Below, piece by piece: positions 12,770 to 23,178 of a stretch of DNA of 64,000 bases. The DNA is from Anthopleura xanthogrammica (taxonomy: Eukaryota; Cnidaria; Anthozoa; Actiniaria; Actiniidae). The notes beneath the pieces were generated by a model. That model was not told the DNA's origin and did no database searches. It saw only the letters and a program-made list of their open reading frames with translations. Each line of letters opens with the position of its first letter. The stretch's first letter is position 1. The translations under genes and the position numbers were made by a program. The stretch covers positions 7,814,400-7,878,399 of the forward strand of contig OZ025211.1 in the NCBI GenBank assembly GCA_964019055.1, given 5' to 3'.

Positions 12770-12869
12770 AATAGTCCCTTTCACAGGTCCCCCTCACCTT
12801 TCGTCTCGCTTCGATGCAAAGGCACGGCTGCCTTTCAAGATTGCGCAGGGAACTGTGAATGGGACTATT
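12770..12869. mobile_element. Foldback element family A (AATAGTCCC ends), short copy
   Basis: Starts AATAGTCCCTTTCACAGG and ends GGGAACTGTGAATGGGACTA plus TT, which are inverted relatives. The inner part reads TTCGATGCAAAGGCACGGCT. The same ends and inner block recur at 50781-50951, 51896-52030 and 52955-53155 inside TUBGCP6 introns. Confidence 0.8.
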
Positions 12870-15556
12870 GATTTTGTTTTGTCTTTGTCGGAACGACATA
12901 TCGTCAACTTGCTGTTGTTTACTCATTTTTAGCAACTAAAAATGGTCACCACATCTAATTCGATTAGATCTTACCGATGGTCCTCAACATTAGATCTTGA
13001 CTATACTCAAATTCTCAATGGTACTGAAGTGCTCAAAGTGGTCAAAATAGAAAATAATTTACCTTAAAACTTTTACCGCAAAAGCAGTAAGATCCAATGA
13101 AGTGTTTTCTCCTATAGATCAGTAGAACGTGTGGTGAACGAAATTGTAAACAATTGCGTCAGTAAATATGTACCAAACTCCTTCAAAAAGACTGTCGGGC
13201 AAAGCAGTAAACACTTCGCTTAACTAAAGTACAAATTAGAATCAATTGATGTTACGATAAACAAAATTTACAAAAAAAAAACAACACAACATTCGTACGT
13301 AAGGTTCCTGTTTCTTGTGCTTCTCTTAGATGGTTTCGATCTTAGATGCTGAAGTCATCTCAGGCGACAAAAAAATGTTTTCAAAAATTGTCGACGGTTT
13401 TATTGGAGGAAAGACAAGTGAACTGACTTTGTTCCGTCTTAATCGATAGCTACTCGCAAATCATAGAATAAGTAAGAAAGTGGAAGTGTAGTCCTACGAA
13501 AAAAATCTAAGTATCATTATTAAGAAAGAGTTATGTCAATCTGGGCACTGGGGATTTTTCAACCGTGGAACTTATTTCGATGAAGAATTTAAGCCACAGG
13601 TCGAGGTTGCACTTCAGTCAGTAAGGCTGGTAACAATTATCTGAAACGTCAAGTTCTGAGCCTTGATAATTATTTGATTTTTTCCGGTCAACCTGAATGC
13701 CGTGTAGACCATCGTAACTTCTAGAATAACTTTTAAATGATAAGATTTTGGCGATAAGTTTGACGTTTGAGTGAGCAGCTCTTGTGTTAGTAGAAGTGGA
13801 GAGTCCAAATTGAGATTCAGTCTGATGTTTTCATACCATTTTTTCCTCAACTCGAATTGTGACAGGCAGAAAGTAAAAAACAAAATATTTCACATTTTAA
13901 AAGGAAAAACAAATATAGATAGATGTTTACGTTAATGAATCTTTATAAAAAAAGATTTAAAAAGCGTAATATTTAGTTACTGTTTCTAAATAAAGGAGAA
14001 AACGTCAACTCTGTATTTTAGTGCTGAAAGGCAATTTTATTGCAAACTAAATCATTACCCCGAGGTAATATCATCAAAAACGTTCATGACATTCAATGCC
14101 CGTGATTGCAGATCTTCTTGCGAATTGATCTTTAGACCTAACGTAAAATCTTTAATAAATAATAGGAATACTAAAGAATAGAATTCAGAGTGAAAACCGA
14201 TTGAGTTCGAACTGAAGCTTAAGCTCTTGTTATTTTAGCTCTGAAGAATTGCCAAAACCGACTTCCGCCCACTCATTGGCATTTGATTCAAAAAGTGGCG
14301 ATCGGTGGGCTCTGGTTAGTTCGTTAAGAAGTGTCGTGAACCGCAGTCGTCACAGATGGTCAAAAGATTTAGCTAAACAGTACAGTAGGCGCATGAATGT
14401 TTCAATCTACAGACTATGTGGAATATTGTCAGGCGGCATTTGGTCTGATCATTGACACTCAAAGAAGAACGAACGATTTCAGTTTGTATTACATCAGTTA
14501 AGATTTTTGGAGCTAGACTATCAGTTGCTGAGGTGATTTGGTGCTTTTGGGAGCCACGTTTTTCAATCTGGTGTAAGCTGCGAAACTCGGTAAGTTCCCC
14601 TGATTTGAAGAGCATGTCATTGATGAGAGGTGCATGACTGACCTCCAACTGAAAAGACTTTGTAGCAGCTCAGTGATCATCTTTTTTGAATCCAAACTTT
14701 TTAACCACGGAAATATTGAATTTCACGCCTTTTAAAATATATTTAGTGCATCTTAGGCAGAGAGCTACTGACATAAGGCTAGAAAACTGACCAGTTGGTC
14801 AACCAGGTCAATATAAAAGAAGTTTCACTGATCAATATAAAAAGTACTCTTTGAAGTGAGTTTCAGTTTTCATAGTCTCTAACTTACCACATAACTTAAA
14901 GAGGAAAGCAAAAGCCCGATCAGAATTCCACTTTAGCAATATCGAGAAATCATGGATTATACAATTATCGGTAATCTTCGTTCTTAAGTTTCAACTGAAC
15001 TTTGGCATTTAAGCTTAAGAAATGATTCGTGCCAAACAAGGTATTGTGGGGGAATTCTTTCATCTCAAGTGAACCTTTTGAAAATGGAATAGTATAATGA
15101 GTCCTATATTTTTTTGCAGGCTTCATATATATACATAGTTATATAAAGACCTTTAGAGTTACTCATATGGAAGTATGATATTACCTTATCTACAAGAACA
15201 TTGATCGAAAAGTTGAATGAATTTTTCAAATATTTGTCGGAATCTGAATATGGCGGTAAGTCGCCATTTTTCACCCTGCAGCATGAATTACGACCGACCA
15301 AACAGTACCTCCGACATGAGTTTATGAATATAGCCAAATTGTTCATGAAATTCAGTTGACGCCGCAGTGAAATTCACGTCTTCCTTGTCTGCAGTATTCA
15401 TCTATATAAGGCCATCATGCCTATCAATATTGCAAACCGACAGTACCTTTATGAATAAACTGATATAACTTATCATCCGCTAAAATGTTTGAGGAGTGAT
15501 TGCGAGCCAACATATTTAAAAATCATCATTTTGCAAATGTTTCCTAGAACCGGAGC
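12870..15556. other. Intergenic, no gene recognised
   Basis: Overlapping modest open frames occur at 14249-14695 on both strands, but none shows a known motif. I cannot support a gene here. Confidence 0.45.
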
Positions 15557-16020
15557 ATGATTCGACATGGCCGCTATTTTTATTCCCTTAGGAATGATTA
15601 CAAACCACCTAGTGGACATAATATCCGACATGGCTGCCACTTTTATTCCCTTAGGAATGATTACAAAACACCTATAGTGAACATCATCCAACATGGCCGC
15701 CATTTCTATTCCCTTAGGAATGATTACAAACCACCTATAGTGAACATCCTCTAACGTGGCTGCCACTTTTATTCCCTTAGGAATGATTACAAACCACCTA
15801 TAGTGAACATCCTCTAACGTGGCTGCCACTTTTATTCCCTTAGGAATGATTACAAACCACCTATAGTGAACATCCTCTAACGTGGCTGCCACTTTTATTC
15901 CCTTAGGAATGATTACAAACCACCTATAGTGAACATCATCCAACATGGCCGCCATTTCTATTCCCTTAGGAATGATTACAAACCACCTATAGTGAACATC
16001 CTCTAACGTGGCTGCCACCT
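15557..16020. repeat. 63-bp tandem repeat (about 7 copies)
   Basis: The unit contains TATTCCCTTAGGAATGATTA and CAAACCACCTATAGTGAACA and repeats every 63 bp. It begins degenerate at the left and is nearly identical in the middle copies. Because 63 is divisible by three, one minus-strand frame (15473-16018) stays open as a repeating 21-residue peptide ending in FVIIPKGI. There is no codon bias or other evidence that it is translated. The inner CCCTTAGGAATG region is partly palindromic. Confidence 0.95.
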
Positions 16021-17785
16021 TTCACATCAATTACAAACCTTCCACCTCATGAAGGGCGTTTTTCCAAATAATTGCTAACGAAATTTTTGTGTCTTACAGG
16101 ATCAAAATATAACGAATTTTCTAGAATTTTCGGTTAATTGGTTAAACACACGGGGTAAAACTAAAACAATACTGGTTTTTTGTTCTTTAACTTGTTAATT
16201 TTCTTTACGCATAATGTATTTATTTCTTTAACTAATAAAAACAAATTCACAGCCTCCTATTATAGGTCGGCTTTTCATGTAGCTCGCAAAACTAAATGAA
16301 ATTAGTATTGAAAAATGAAAATATTTGTAAAACCAGCTTTTAAGAAAGTGTCATAGTATAGCTAATACATGTGTTTCCTCTGACTATAATATTTTTTTAT
16401 ACGTTTCGACCTAAAAAAAAACCCTAATATTTTGAAGTCGAATACAACAGATTTATTAACTATGACCTATATATTGCCAGACTGTCATTTTACGATTTAT
16501 AAAACTGTACGAAAGTGGTGTGGTGAAAACTATCAACTTCCTGTATTTGGTATTCCTCTTTTTTCGACGAGGACTTAGATTTTTTTAGAAATAGTTCGAA
16601 AGTGTTTTCTTTGTTCAGTGAGTATTGCCAGAGAAAAGTTTGATGCATATAAACCGCTTTGATAGTTTGTGATGAAGCTGGAGGAACATGTATCATTCAG
16701 CCCAGCGGGAGAACGGAAATACATTTGAAGAGTAAAGTGAGAAGTTTTATTGGGTTATTTTTCGACCAAGCTTCGATCATACTTTTACAATTTTTATTGA
16801 ACTCTAATAAAACAACTTCTGGGCTGAAAGTCCGAGCACAATTTTGTGGAGGGAGGAAAACCGAATAACGCTGAGAAAAACCCTCGAATCAAGAGACCGG
16901 CACTGACCTAACAAACTCTACTCAAAAATGATGCTGAATAATTGCATAGATCTTCGTTGCAGGGCCCATAGAACAAGCTTAAAACTGAGTGGTGGGGCTT
17001 TGAACCGTTCCCGAAGAGCAATGACGCGGATACGATTTTTTTTTACAAAAATCCTTAAGTGGTTTGGCATGCAATAGCCCCACCAGCCCCTCCCCCTCTG
17101 CTGGCCGGTCTGCAGACTATATAAGATTATCGCCACTACAAGTTTTCAATATTTCTTGATTTTTATGTCCGTATATATAGTTTCAAATTCGCCGGACTGT
17201 CAGGTAACTTCTAATAAAATCGTCTAAGCGTCTCACTCTGTTTGCTAGGCAAAGCTATTATCAGCAAACGTCAATTGTAAACATTTAGTTATTGAATCTT
17301 TCGCATTGGTCACTGGAATAATCGATCAATTTGAGATGTTAGAAATACGTTGGAAATATCTTGGAAATATCAAGTAAGATGTTAGAATTCGAAGTTAGTT
17401 TGTATATGACGCGTGCAGATTCTGCATAAATCAGTTCGACACTCAAGTTAATAACTGCCATTATAATGCCGGTCCAATAGTCTCGCCTTTAGTCTAGTCT
17501 TTTTAATCTAGTTTTATTTTGTGAAGATTGGCACGTTTTTTATCATTGATCATTAAATGTTGTCCAAGGTCACTCTGACGTAAGTGGTTTATATATATAT
17601 ACATATATGGAATATATGTGAAAGTTAATTGGAGGGACAGGTGATTTCCACTGAGATTTTAAGCGTAGCACACCGAGAAATAATTTGATTTGGGGCTTTA
17701 AAGCAGTTTCTTAACCAGACATAAATCTAAGCTCGATTTCCGACCAAAGCTGATAAACCGAAACTAAAATGTATTTGTTGTTTCT
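16021..17785. other. Intergenic, nothing recognised
   Basis: AT-rich, with a short TA run at about 17592-17620. No supported gene. Confidence 0.5.
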
Positions 17786-17860
17786 CTTGGAAAATGAGGA
17801 GTGCCTCAAGGATCCATATTGGTGCCACATTTGAATAACGCCCTAAGGATTTGCAAGCTC
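17786..17860 (+). pseudogene. Non-LTR retrotransposon reverse-transcriptase remnant
   Basis: A short frame beginning at 17798 reads GVPQGSILVPHLNNALRI, close to the GVPQGS-I-L-G-P block that marks reverse transcriptases of LINE-type elements. The frame has no intact flanking domain; the YADD catalytic motif and the rest of the enzyme are absent. This is a decayed fragment that encodes nothing functional. Confidence 0.6.
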
Positions 17861-19084
17861 AGAAACAACGAAATGTGCTTCAAAGTAGAGTAAGAGTCAG
17901 ACTGGGATGCTAAGTTCGGTGTGTAAGTATTACTTTACCTTCATACTCATTGGAAAACAATATTTTCTGTCTCTAAAATTTCGAGTTTTGTTACGAGCAA
18001 GTTTTTGTGCGTTTTTATGTCATTTTGATACGTTCTTTTCCATACTGATTAGAACTGGAAAAGTTAGAATAATCATAAAAAGCGTGGCTGAATAATTCTT
18101 TGCCAAAACTAAGATTATAAATTCGCCACCAGTATCTATAACTCAAAATCCTAAACATCAGAGTCTGTTAGTGGACAGTAATAAATCTAGCCAGAACCTT
18201 TTATGATCACGGAAGAACTTATTTTATTTGTTCGGTATTTCCTCTTTAAAGGCTCGCTTGGAGCCATGAAATTAGTGTTATGTTTGTTAGCAAATGGTTT
18301 AGACCGTATACGTTACGTACTTATTATAGGACAGAGTCCTCTTGGATCGCAATTGTCCTTTTGATTGTTTCCCCCCTTACACTGACGTCTAGCTTACTGT
18401 GTCTGTATTTTATGAAAAAGAGGGACCGGGGAAGGTCAAAAAATGAAACAGTTATGTGGGATACAAAATGATAATATTCCAAAAGATGTCAATCGATTGA
18501 TAGGTGTTGTAAACGCTTTTCTTAAACTGTTGTTTGTTAACTGTTAACTTTCTTTTCTCTTTGCATTTTGCGTCAAGTTTTCTCAATTTTGCGAATAATA
18601 AGAGCGCGTTCTACAATCATTAGATAGAGGCTATTTTACAAACATTTCAGTTTCAAGCCAAGAAACATCTTTATTTAGAACGGAAATCGAAAAAAATCTA
18701 GCTCCCAAAAGCTTTGTTTTGTGTTTATAAGTTTGGTTATTCGCAGGTGACAAGGCTGAAATCTTGTGACTCCTGCGTACCAACTGTGAGATAGGTTAAA
18801 CATGGTTAACATTGCGCCCTAAAACAGCCAGAGGCCAATAGAATTTATTCATAGTTTTTGAAGCTGTTGACCAATCAGATTGAAGTTTATAATTCAACTA
18901 CAAAGTAAAAGTATTGCAAGGCGTGTGATGTGTTATCAACATAAAGATAACCATTTTCTTAATATAACAACATAACTTGAAAGATGACTAAGTTAAGACA
19001 AGTTCAAAGAGTTCGTTTTGAATGAGAAGCAAGATCTATACCTTGCTTGCGCAAGGCTAATTAGGGCAACCCCCCAAATGAGTT
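17861..19084. other. Intergenic, with one unassigned short frame
   Basis: At 18280-18471 (+) a 63-residue frame starting with ATG has a hydrophobic segment (WIAIVLLIVSPLTLTSSLLC) followed by a basic tail (KKRDRGRSK). This resembles a single membrane span with a cytoplasmic tail, but no upstream exons or known family are visible and it is not called as a gene. Confidence 0.35.
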
Positions 19085-19335
19085 ACAATTAAAAACTTAT
19101 ATCAGCACTAGAAAGAGCACTTTGGCAACCCTACAAAGATGTCAGGTGTTATTTCGGCCGAGAAAACTTTTAAATTAAGAAAAAAAAACGTTTGACTGTA
19201 GGCCCACTCATACAAACGTCTGTAAATTCGTCAGTTTTCAGCTTAAGCTTAAAGGTGCTCTTTCTAGAGCTGCTATAGTTTTTTCATTCATTTTAATTTT
19301 TTAAACACATCTGAGTTTGCGGCCGCCATTTTGGT
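19085..19335. mobile_element. Foldback element family D, copy 1
   Basis: ATATCAGCACTAGAAAGAGC near the left end is inverted at the right as GTGCTCTTTCTAGAGCTGCT. Inner blocks include AGGTGTTATTTCGGCCGAGA, CATACAAACGTCTGTAAATT and a terminal TTTGCGGCCGCC. The blocks CATACAAACG..TGTAAATT..GTCG/AG and TTTGCGGCCGCC recur in the same order at 23007-23178. Confidence 0.65.
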
Positions 19336-20570
19336 GTTGTGTAGCTGCTAGGTTCATGTAATGAGACCAAGGACCAACCCACAGGGGTAGGCTAGGGAGC
19401 ATTTTTGCGCCCCCGTCTCCCATGTACTTTTTACGATCGCTTTATCTGATGATGAAAAAAGGACGAAGTTAAGTTTAGACATCCAAGTGAAAATGCTGAG
19501 AGTTACCATCCTCTTAGCGCATGTACATCCCACTGTGTCCTGCTCAAAGAGAATGAGAAAAGCAATTTAAAAGCCCTAAATCTTTTTGCCGATGGCGTTT
19601 GCGCTTTAAACGATCAAATAAGCTAGTTTGGTGATGTTTGTTGATAGCTTGGATTGGCTTAAGAGCAGAGGAAGGTCGATAAACATCAACACAATATTGA
19701 GAGAGTTTTAATTTTTAATTTTTTGATTGAATTTCCGGCTTCAGTTCCAAGAATGTCCTAACTAGACTATCTAAAGTACGTTAAAGTGCATTTTTATCGA
19801 GATCCCAATAAGTCGGCTCTTTTCCAGAAAAAATAACTTACTACAGCGAGTTTCGTAGAAGATTAATGAATTCGGTCTTATTTCTTAAAAACTTGACTTG
19901 TTTAAGTTTGGTTTCCGATAGACTGTGCTATTTTTTCTCTAATCTAACTTCTTTAGATTGCTCAGTTTGGGAGGCAATTAAACGGATAGAAACGAGACTT
20001 TGAATTTAATTCGTACCTCATTTTCGCTTATGCACCTTACAGCTTTGTTGGGGCAGTAGTACCTTAGTCATATTGAAGTGCTTGTTAATGAATCTGGTCG
20101 TGACAAGAAAGGTTCGATGTCTCATGATCATATATTTTTCGATCAGGATCTCCATCTTCCTCCATCTTAGTCAAAGTAACAAACAACACAAGGACTCTTT
20201 GTAAGTAAAATATATGTTTTTTGAATTTATTTTTAGACCTATATCATAAAGAAATATTTGCAAACTAAGAGGAAAATCAAGGCTAGGCCTAGGATAAGTT
20301 TTAGGTTTGTAGTAAAAAAGTCCGTCCGTCTGTCCGTCCGTCTGTCCGTCCGTCCATCCGTCCGTCCGCCTGCCTGCCTTGTTTTTTTGTGGTATAGTTC
20401 ACATACACTGATCACCTGAATTTAATTGAGCTAGGAAGCCGGTTTACAAGGTCTGTTTGCGAAACTTGAAGTTCTATTTCATTAAACACTTGCTTTGAAT
20501 AATTCGTGTAAACACCAAACAAAATGCCTCAGGAAAAAAAAACACAATAGAAAGGAATATAAAAGTAATT
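19336..20570. other. Intergenic, with a CCGT/CTGT-rich patch
   Basis: Near 20321-20380 a degenerate tetranucleotide run (TCCGTCCGTCTGTCCG type) occurs. No gene supported. Confidence 0.5.
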
Positions 20571-20786
20571 GAGGCTGTCCTTACACGGTACTGGACGAAT
20601 TCTTAACCGTTCAAAAAGTTGTACGCTCATCCGTTCCGTTTACGTACATGGAACTGTGATATCCGGAAAAAAATTCAAACGCCTAGCTGTACAAATTAAA
20701 GAAACGGTTCCGTGTAAATGGTCTGTACTGGTCAAATTTCGAACGGTTAAAAATTCGTCCTGTACAATACCATATAAGGCAAACCT
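20571..20786. mobile_element. Foldback element family B, copy 1
   Basis: GGACGAATTCTTAACCGTTC near the left pairs with GAACGGTTAAAAATTCGTCC on the right, inside outer blocks CCTTACACGG and CATATAAGG. The middle contains CGTTCCGTTTACGTAC and AAATTAAAGAAACGGTTCCG. A second copy is at 41503-41691. Non-coding. Confidence 0.8.
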
Positions 20787-21133
20787 GATATTTCTGCTTC
20801 AAAAGTTCAATTTGTGTAAATAACAAATATCCGGAATATTCCGGTATATTTTCATTTTTCAAATTCAATTTTGTTTGATTTCTTAGTAGTTTTCTGACGT
20901 AAATGTGCTTTTGTCTCAAATGAATAGATATTTTCTGTTATTTCCAAAATGAAAACAAATAACAGAAAAGCAAAAATAAAAAGCGTTTATGGGTATCAAC
21001 AATTTCCTTAAAAGTCTTGCTAGTTCATAGAAAATTTGCCATCTTGCCTTCTCCTATATGACTTAGTGTTAAATGTAGACTTTCTTTAGACTAGACGGCG
21101 AGCATGCGCAGAACACAGCCAAACAAACGGTGG
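20787..21133. other. Intergenic, nothing recognised
   Basis: AT-rich, with no structure beyond a short CCGGAATATTCCGG palindrome at about 20831-20844. Confidence 0.45.
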
Positions 21134-21441
21134 TTTTTTTCAAGTTTTTTTCTCCTCTCTCCGTAATCATTATAAACGAACACTATTTGGAAATGAGCCT
21201 GTGGGCCATATGATCAGACATCACTCTCAGACATGGACCATATATTACGGTAGCCTAGAGCACCTTTACAAGCACTAGACCCGAATATATTGTGTTTTTT
21301 TTCCAAGTTTTTTTCTCCTCTCTCCGTAATCATTATCAAAACGAACACTATTTCGAAATGAGCTTGTGGGCCATATGATCAGACATGAACCATATATTGT
21401 GATAACCTAGAATACGTTAACGAGCACTAGACCCGAATATA
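21134..21441 (+). repeat. Direct tandem duplication (about 155 bp unit)
   Basis: Both halves read CTCCTCTCTCCGTAATCATT, then CGAACACTATTT, GTGGGCCATATGATCAGACA and CACTAGACCCGAATATA in the same order. The copies differ by small indels and substitutions, which points to an old local duplication. Confidence 0.85.
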
Positions 21442-22428
21442 AGATATATTGATGATTTTCAGCATTTGATTATGATAAATACAATGCAAATTTTAAATGT
21501 AATATTTGCTAAATTATTACTGATTTATCATGCTAAAGTAAATAACAAATGGTAATGTTAGGAAGAAAATACACTGGCAGTAGTGCAATAATAGGTACAT
21601 ATGCATACGACCTGTAATTGGCACCTGACCATACGAAAGGCTTCAATTGTCCCTATATTTCAATTCCTATATTTTATTTTCTAAGTTCCCCTATGTTCCC
21701 CTATATAGTTCTTAAATGTCCTATAATTCCTATAATTTTATTCAGAAAAGAAAAGGAAAAAATTATTATCAAGCTCATAAACTTTGGTACAGGTGGAAGG
21801 GAAATAAAAATTAACTTAAAAAATATAGGAAATATAGGGACACTTGAAGCCCTGCTGATACGTCCTATTATAAGCTATACTCATGTGTGCAAGTTTCCAA
21901 GCTTCTCGAGAATGTTCTCAAACCATAGCATAAAGGATCCGCGGAAACGGAACTGAGTGAATATTTCCCTTAGTGAATCGGGCGTAGAAAAAAAAGGTTT
22001 TCAATACAGGTGACTGCCATTTGATATCAAAGGAAATTGGAAGTCGTCAAAACACTAGAGAGAAAGGGGGTAATTCATTAACAGCCTTCTCGACTACGTG
22101 CCGTTTGTTGTATCCGGTATAAAGTGAAGATAAACATTTTCCGCGTAAACATAAGAATGTTTTTTTCTGCCGGATTTTTTTACTCGATCTTACTCACAAG
22201 TTGTCCAAGTACTTACGAGTTTAACAGAGGTACTTTCGGGATGAAGAAAGCGCTAGGGAACCGATGATCAGCTGGATGTCACAACGGGTAGGTCAGGAAC
22301 CGTGTCGAGAGTTACTCTACTTAACAGTTTCGCCATATATATTAATCTAAATTGCACTCCTATTATAACGAGGTATTGAAAATTGAGTTGCATTACTGAG
22401 TCATCTACGCTTTATCTTTATTTCGGGG
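21442..22428. other. Intergenic, no gene recognised
   Basis: The open frame at 21618-21956 is repetitive low-complexity sequence. Its ends, TTCAATTGTCCCTATATTTC and ATATAGGGACACTTGAAGCC, are inverted relatives, so this may be another degenerate foldback element (about 21640-21852). Confidence 0.45.
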
Positions 22429-22712
22429 AATCAAGGGTGGCTTAGTGGTAGTCCACTCCCCTCTCACCTCTGGGGTCTCGGGTTCGATTTCTGGACTTGG
22501 CATCACATGCATGCATTGCCAAGTAGAATTCGTCCTTGTTTCGAGGTTTTTTTCCTGGGTCACCGGTTTTCCTTCCTCCGCAAAACCTAACTTGCTAACT
22601 GATCAGTTCTAATTCGATCTGTGTCTTAGGACAGCCCAGAAGTTGTTTCAGAGTTCTATCTGCGAGTTAGCCGTGTCGTGACTTAGATCAGCTCAGAGGT
22701 TGTTTCGGAGAA
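22429..22712 (+). mobile_element. SINE with tRNA-like head, near full length
   Basis: The A box TGGCTTAGTGG starts at 22438 and the B box GGTTCGATTTC at 22481. The middle reads CGCAAAACCTAACTTGC. The tail module (ATTCGATCTGTG, AGCCCAGAAGTTG, TTTCAGAG) is present twice, the second time as GTGACTTAGATCAGCTCAGA, so this copy has a duplicated 3' module. Confidence 0.8.
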
Positions 22713-22851
22713 TAGACCCTTTCCAAAAATGGCAGCCGAAAATTTAAATGAGTTAAAATTATAAACCAATTTTAGATGTTCGTAGTCGGTCTCCCCCGGC
22801 GATTAGTATAGGGCACTTGTGCCAAGCTATAACAATTGAGACGGTAATAAA

Positions 22852-22852
<1 letters not shown>

Positions 22853-22892
<40 letters not shown>

Positions 22893-22937
22893 TATTATTA
22901 TTATTATTACTATTATTATTATTATTATTATTATTAC

Positions 22938-22973
<36 letters not shown>
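22853..22973. repeat. (ATT)n microsatellite
   Basis: About 40 ATT units with a few ACT variants. It gives poly-Leu, poly-Asn and poly-Ile open frames that are artefacts. A strong hairpin follows immediately. Confidence 0.95.
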
Positions 22974-22974
22974 C

Positions 22975-23011
22975 GTATGGTTGGGGGTATACGCTATACC
23001 CCCAGCCATAC
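22975..23011. repeat. Near-perfect 37-bp hairpin
   Basis: GTATGGTTGGGGGTATAC and CTATACCCCCAGCCATAC pair with only two mismatches around a single central base. It sits between the ATT array and a family D element end. Confidence 0.8.
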
Positions 23012-23178
23012 AAACGTTTGTAAATTTGTCGATTTTCAACCAAAAAAAATTCTCGGCCGACATAACACCTGACCTAATGAATCTTCGTATAGTATTACTA
23101 AAGTAAAAGTGCTCTTCCTATTGCTGGTATTGGCTTTCCACTCAGTTCAATTTAAACTCATTCGAATTTGCGGCCGCC
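23007..23178 (+). mobile_element. Interspersed element family D, copy 2
   Basis: CATACAAACGTTTGTAAATT, TGTCGATTTTCAACC, TCTCGGCCGACATAACACCT and TTTGCGGCCGCC follow the order seen at 19085-19335, partly in inverted orientation relative to the first arm there. Non-coding. Confidence 0.6.

Noticed and set aside
14249..14695. Possible transposon ORF on either strand
   Set aside because: No catalytic or structural motif recognised, and three overlapping frames of similar length argue against a real gene.
15473..16018. 181-aa minus-strand frame
   Set aside because: It is the 63-bp tandem repeat read in frame; nothing supports translation.
15557..16020. CRISPR-like array
   Set aside because: Units are contiguous with no unique spacers, and the window is animal DNA.
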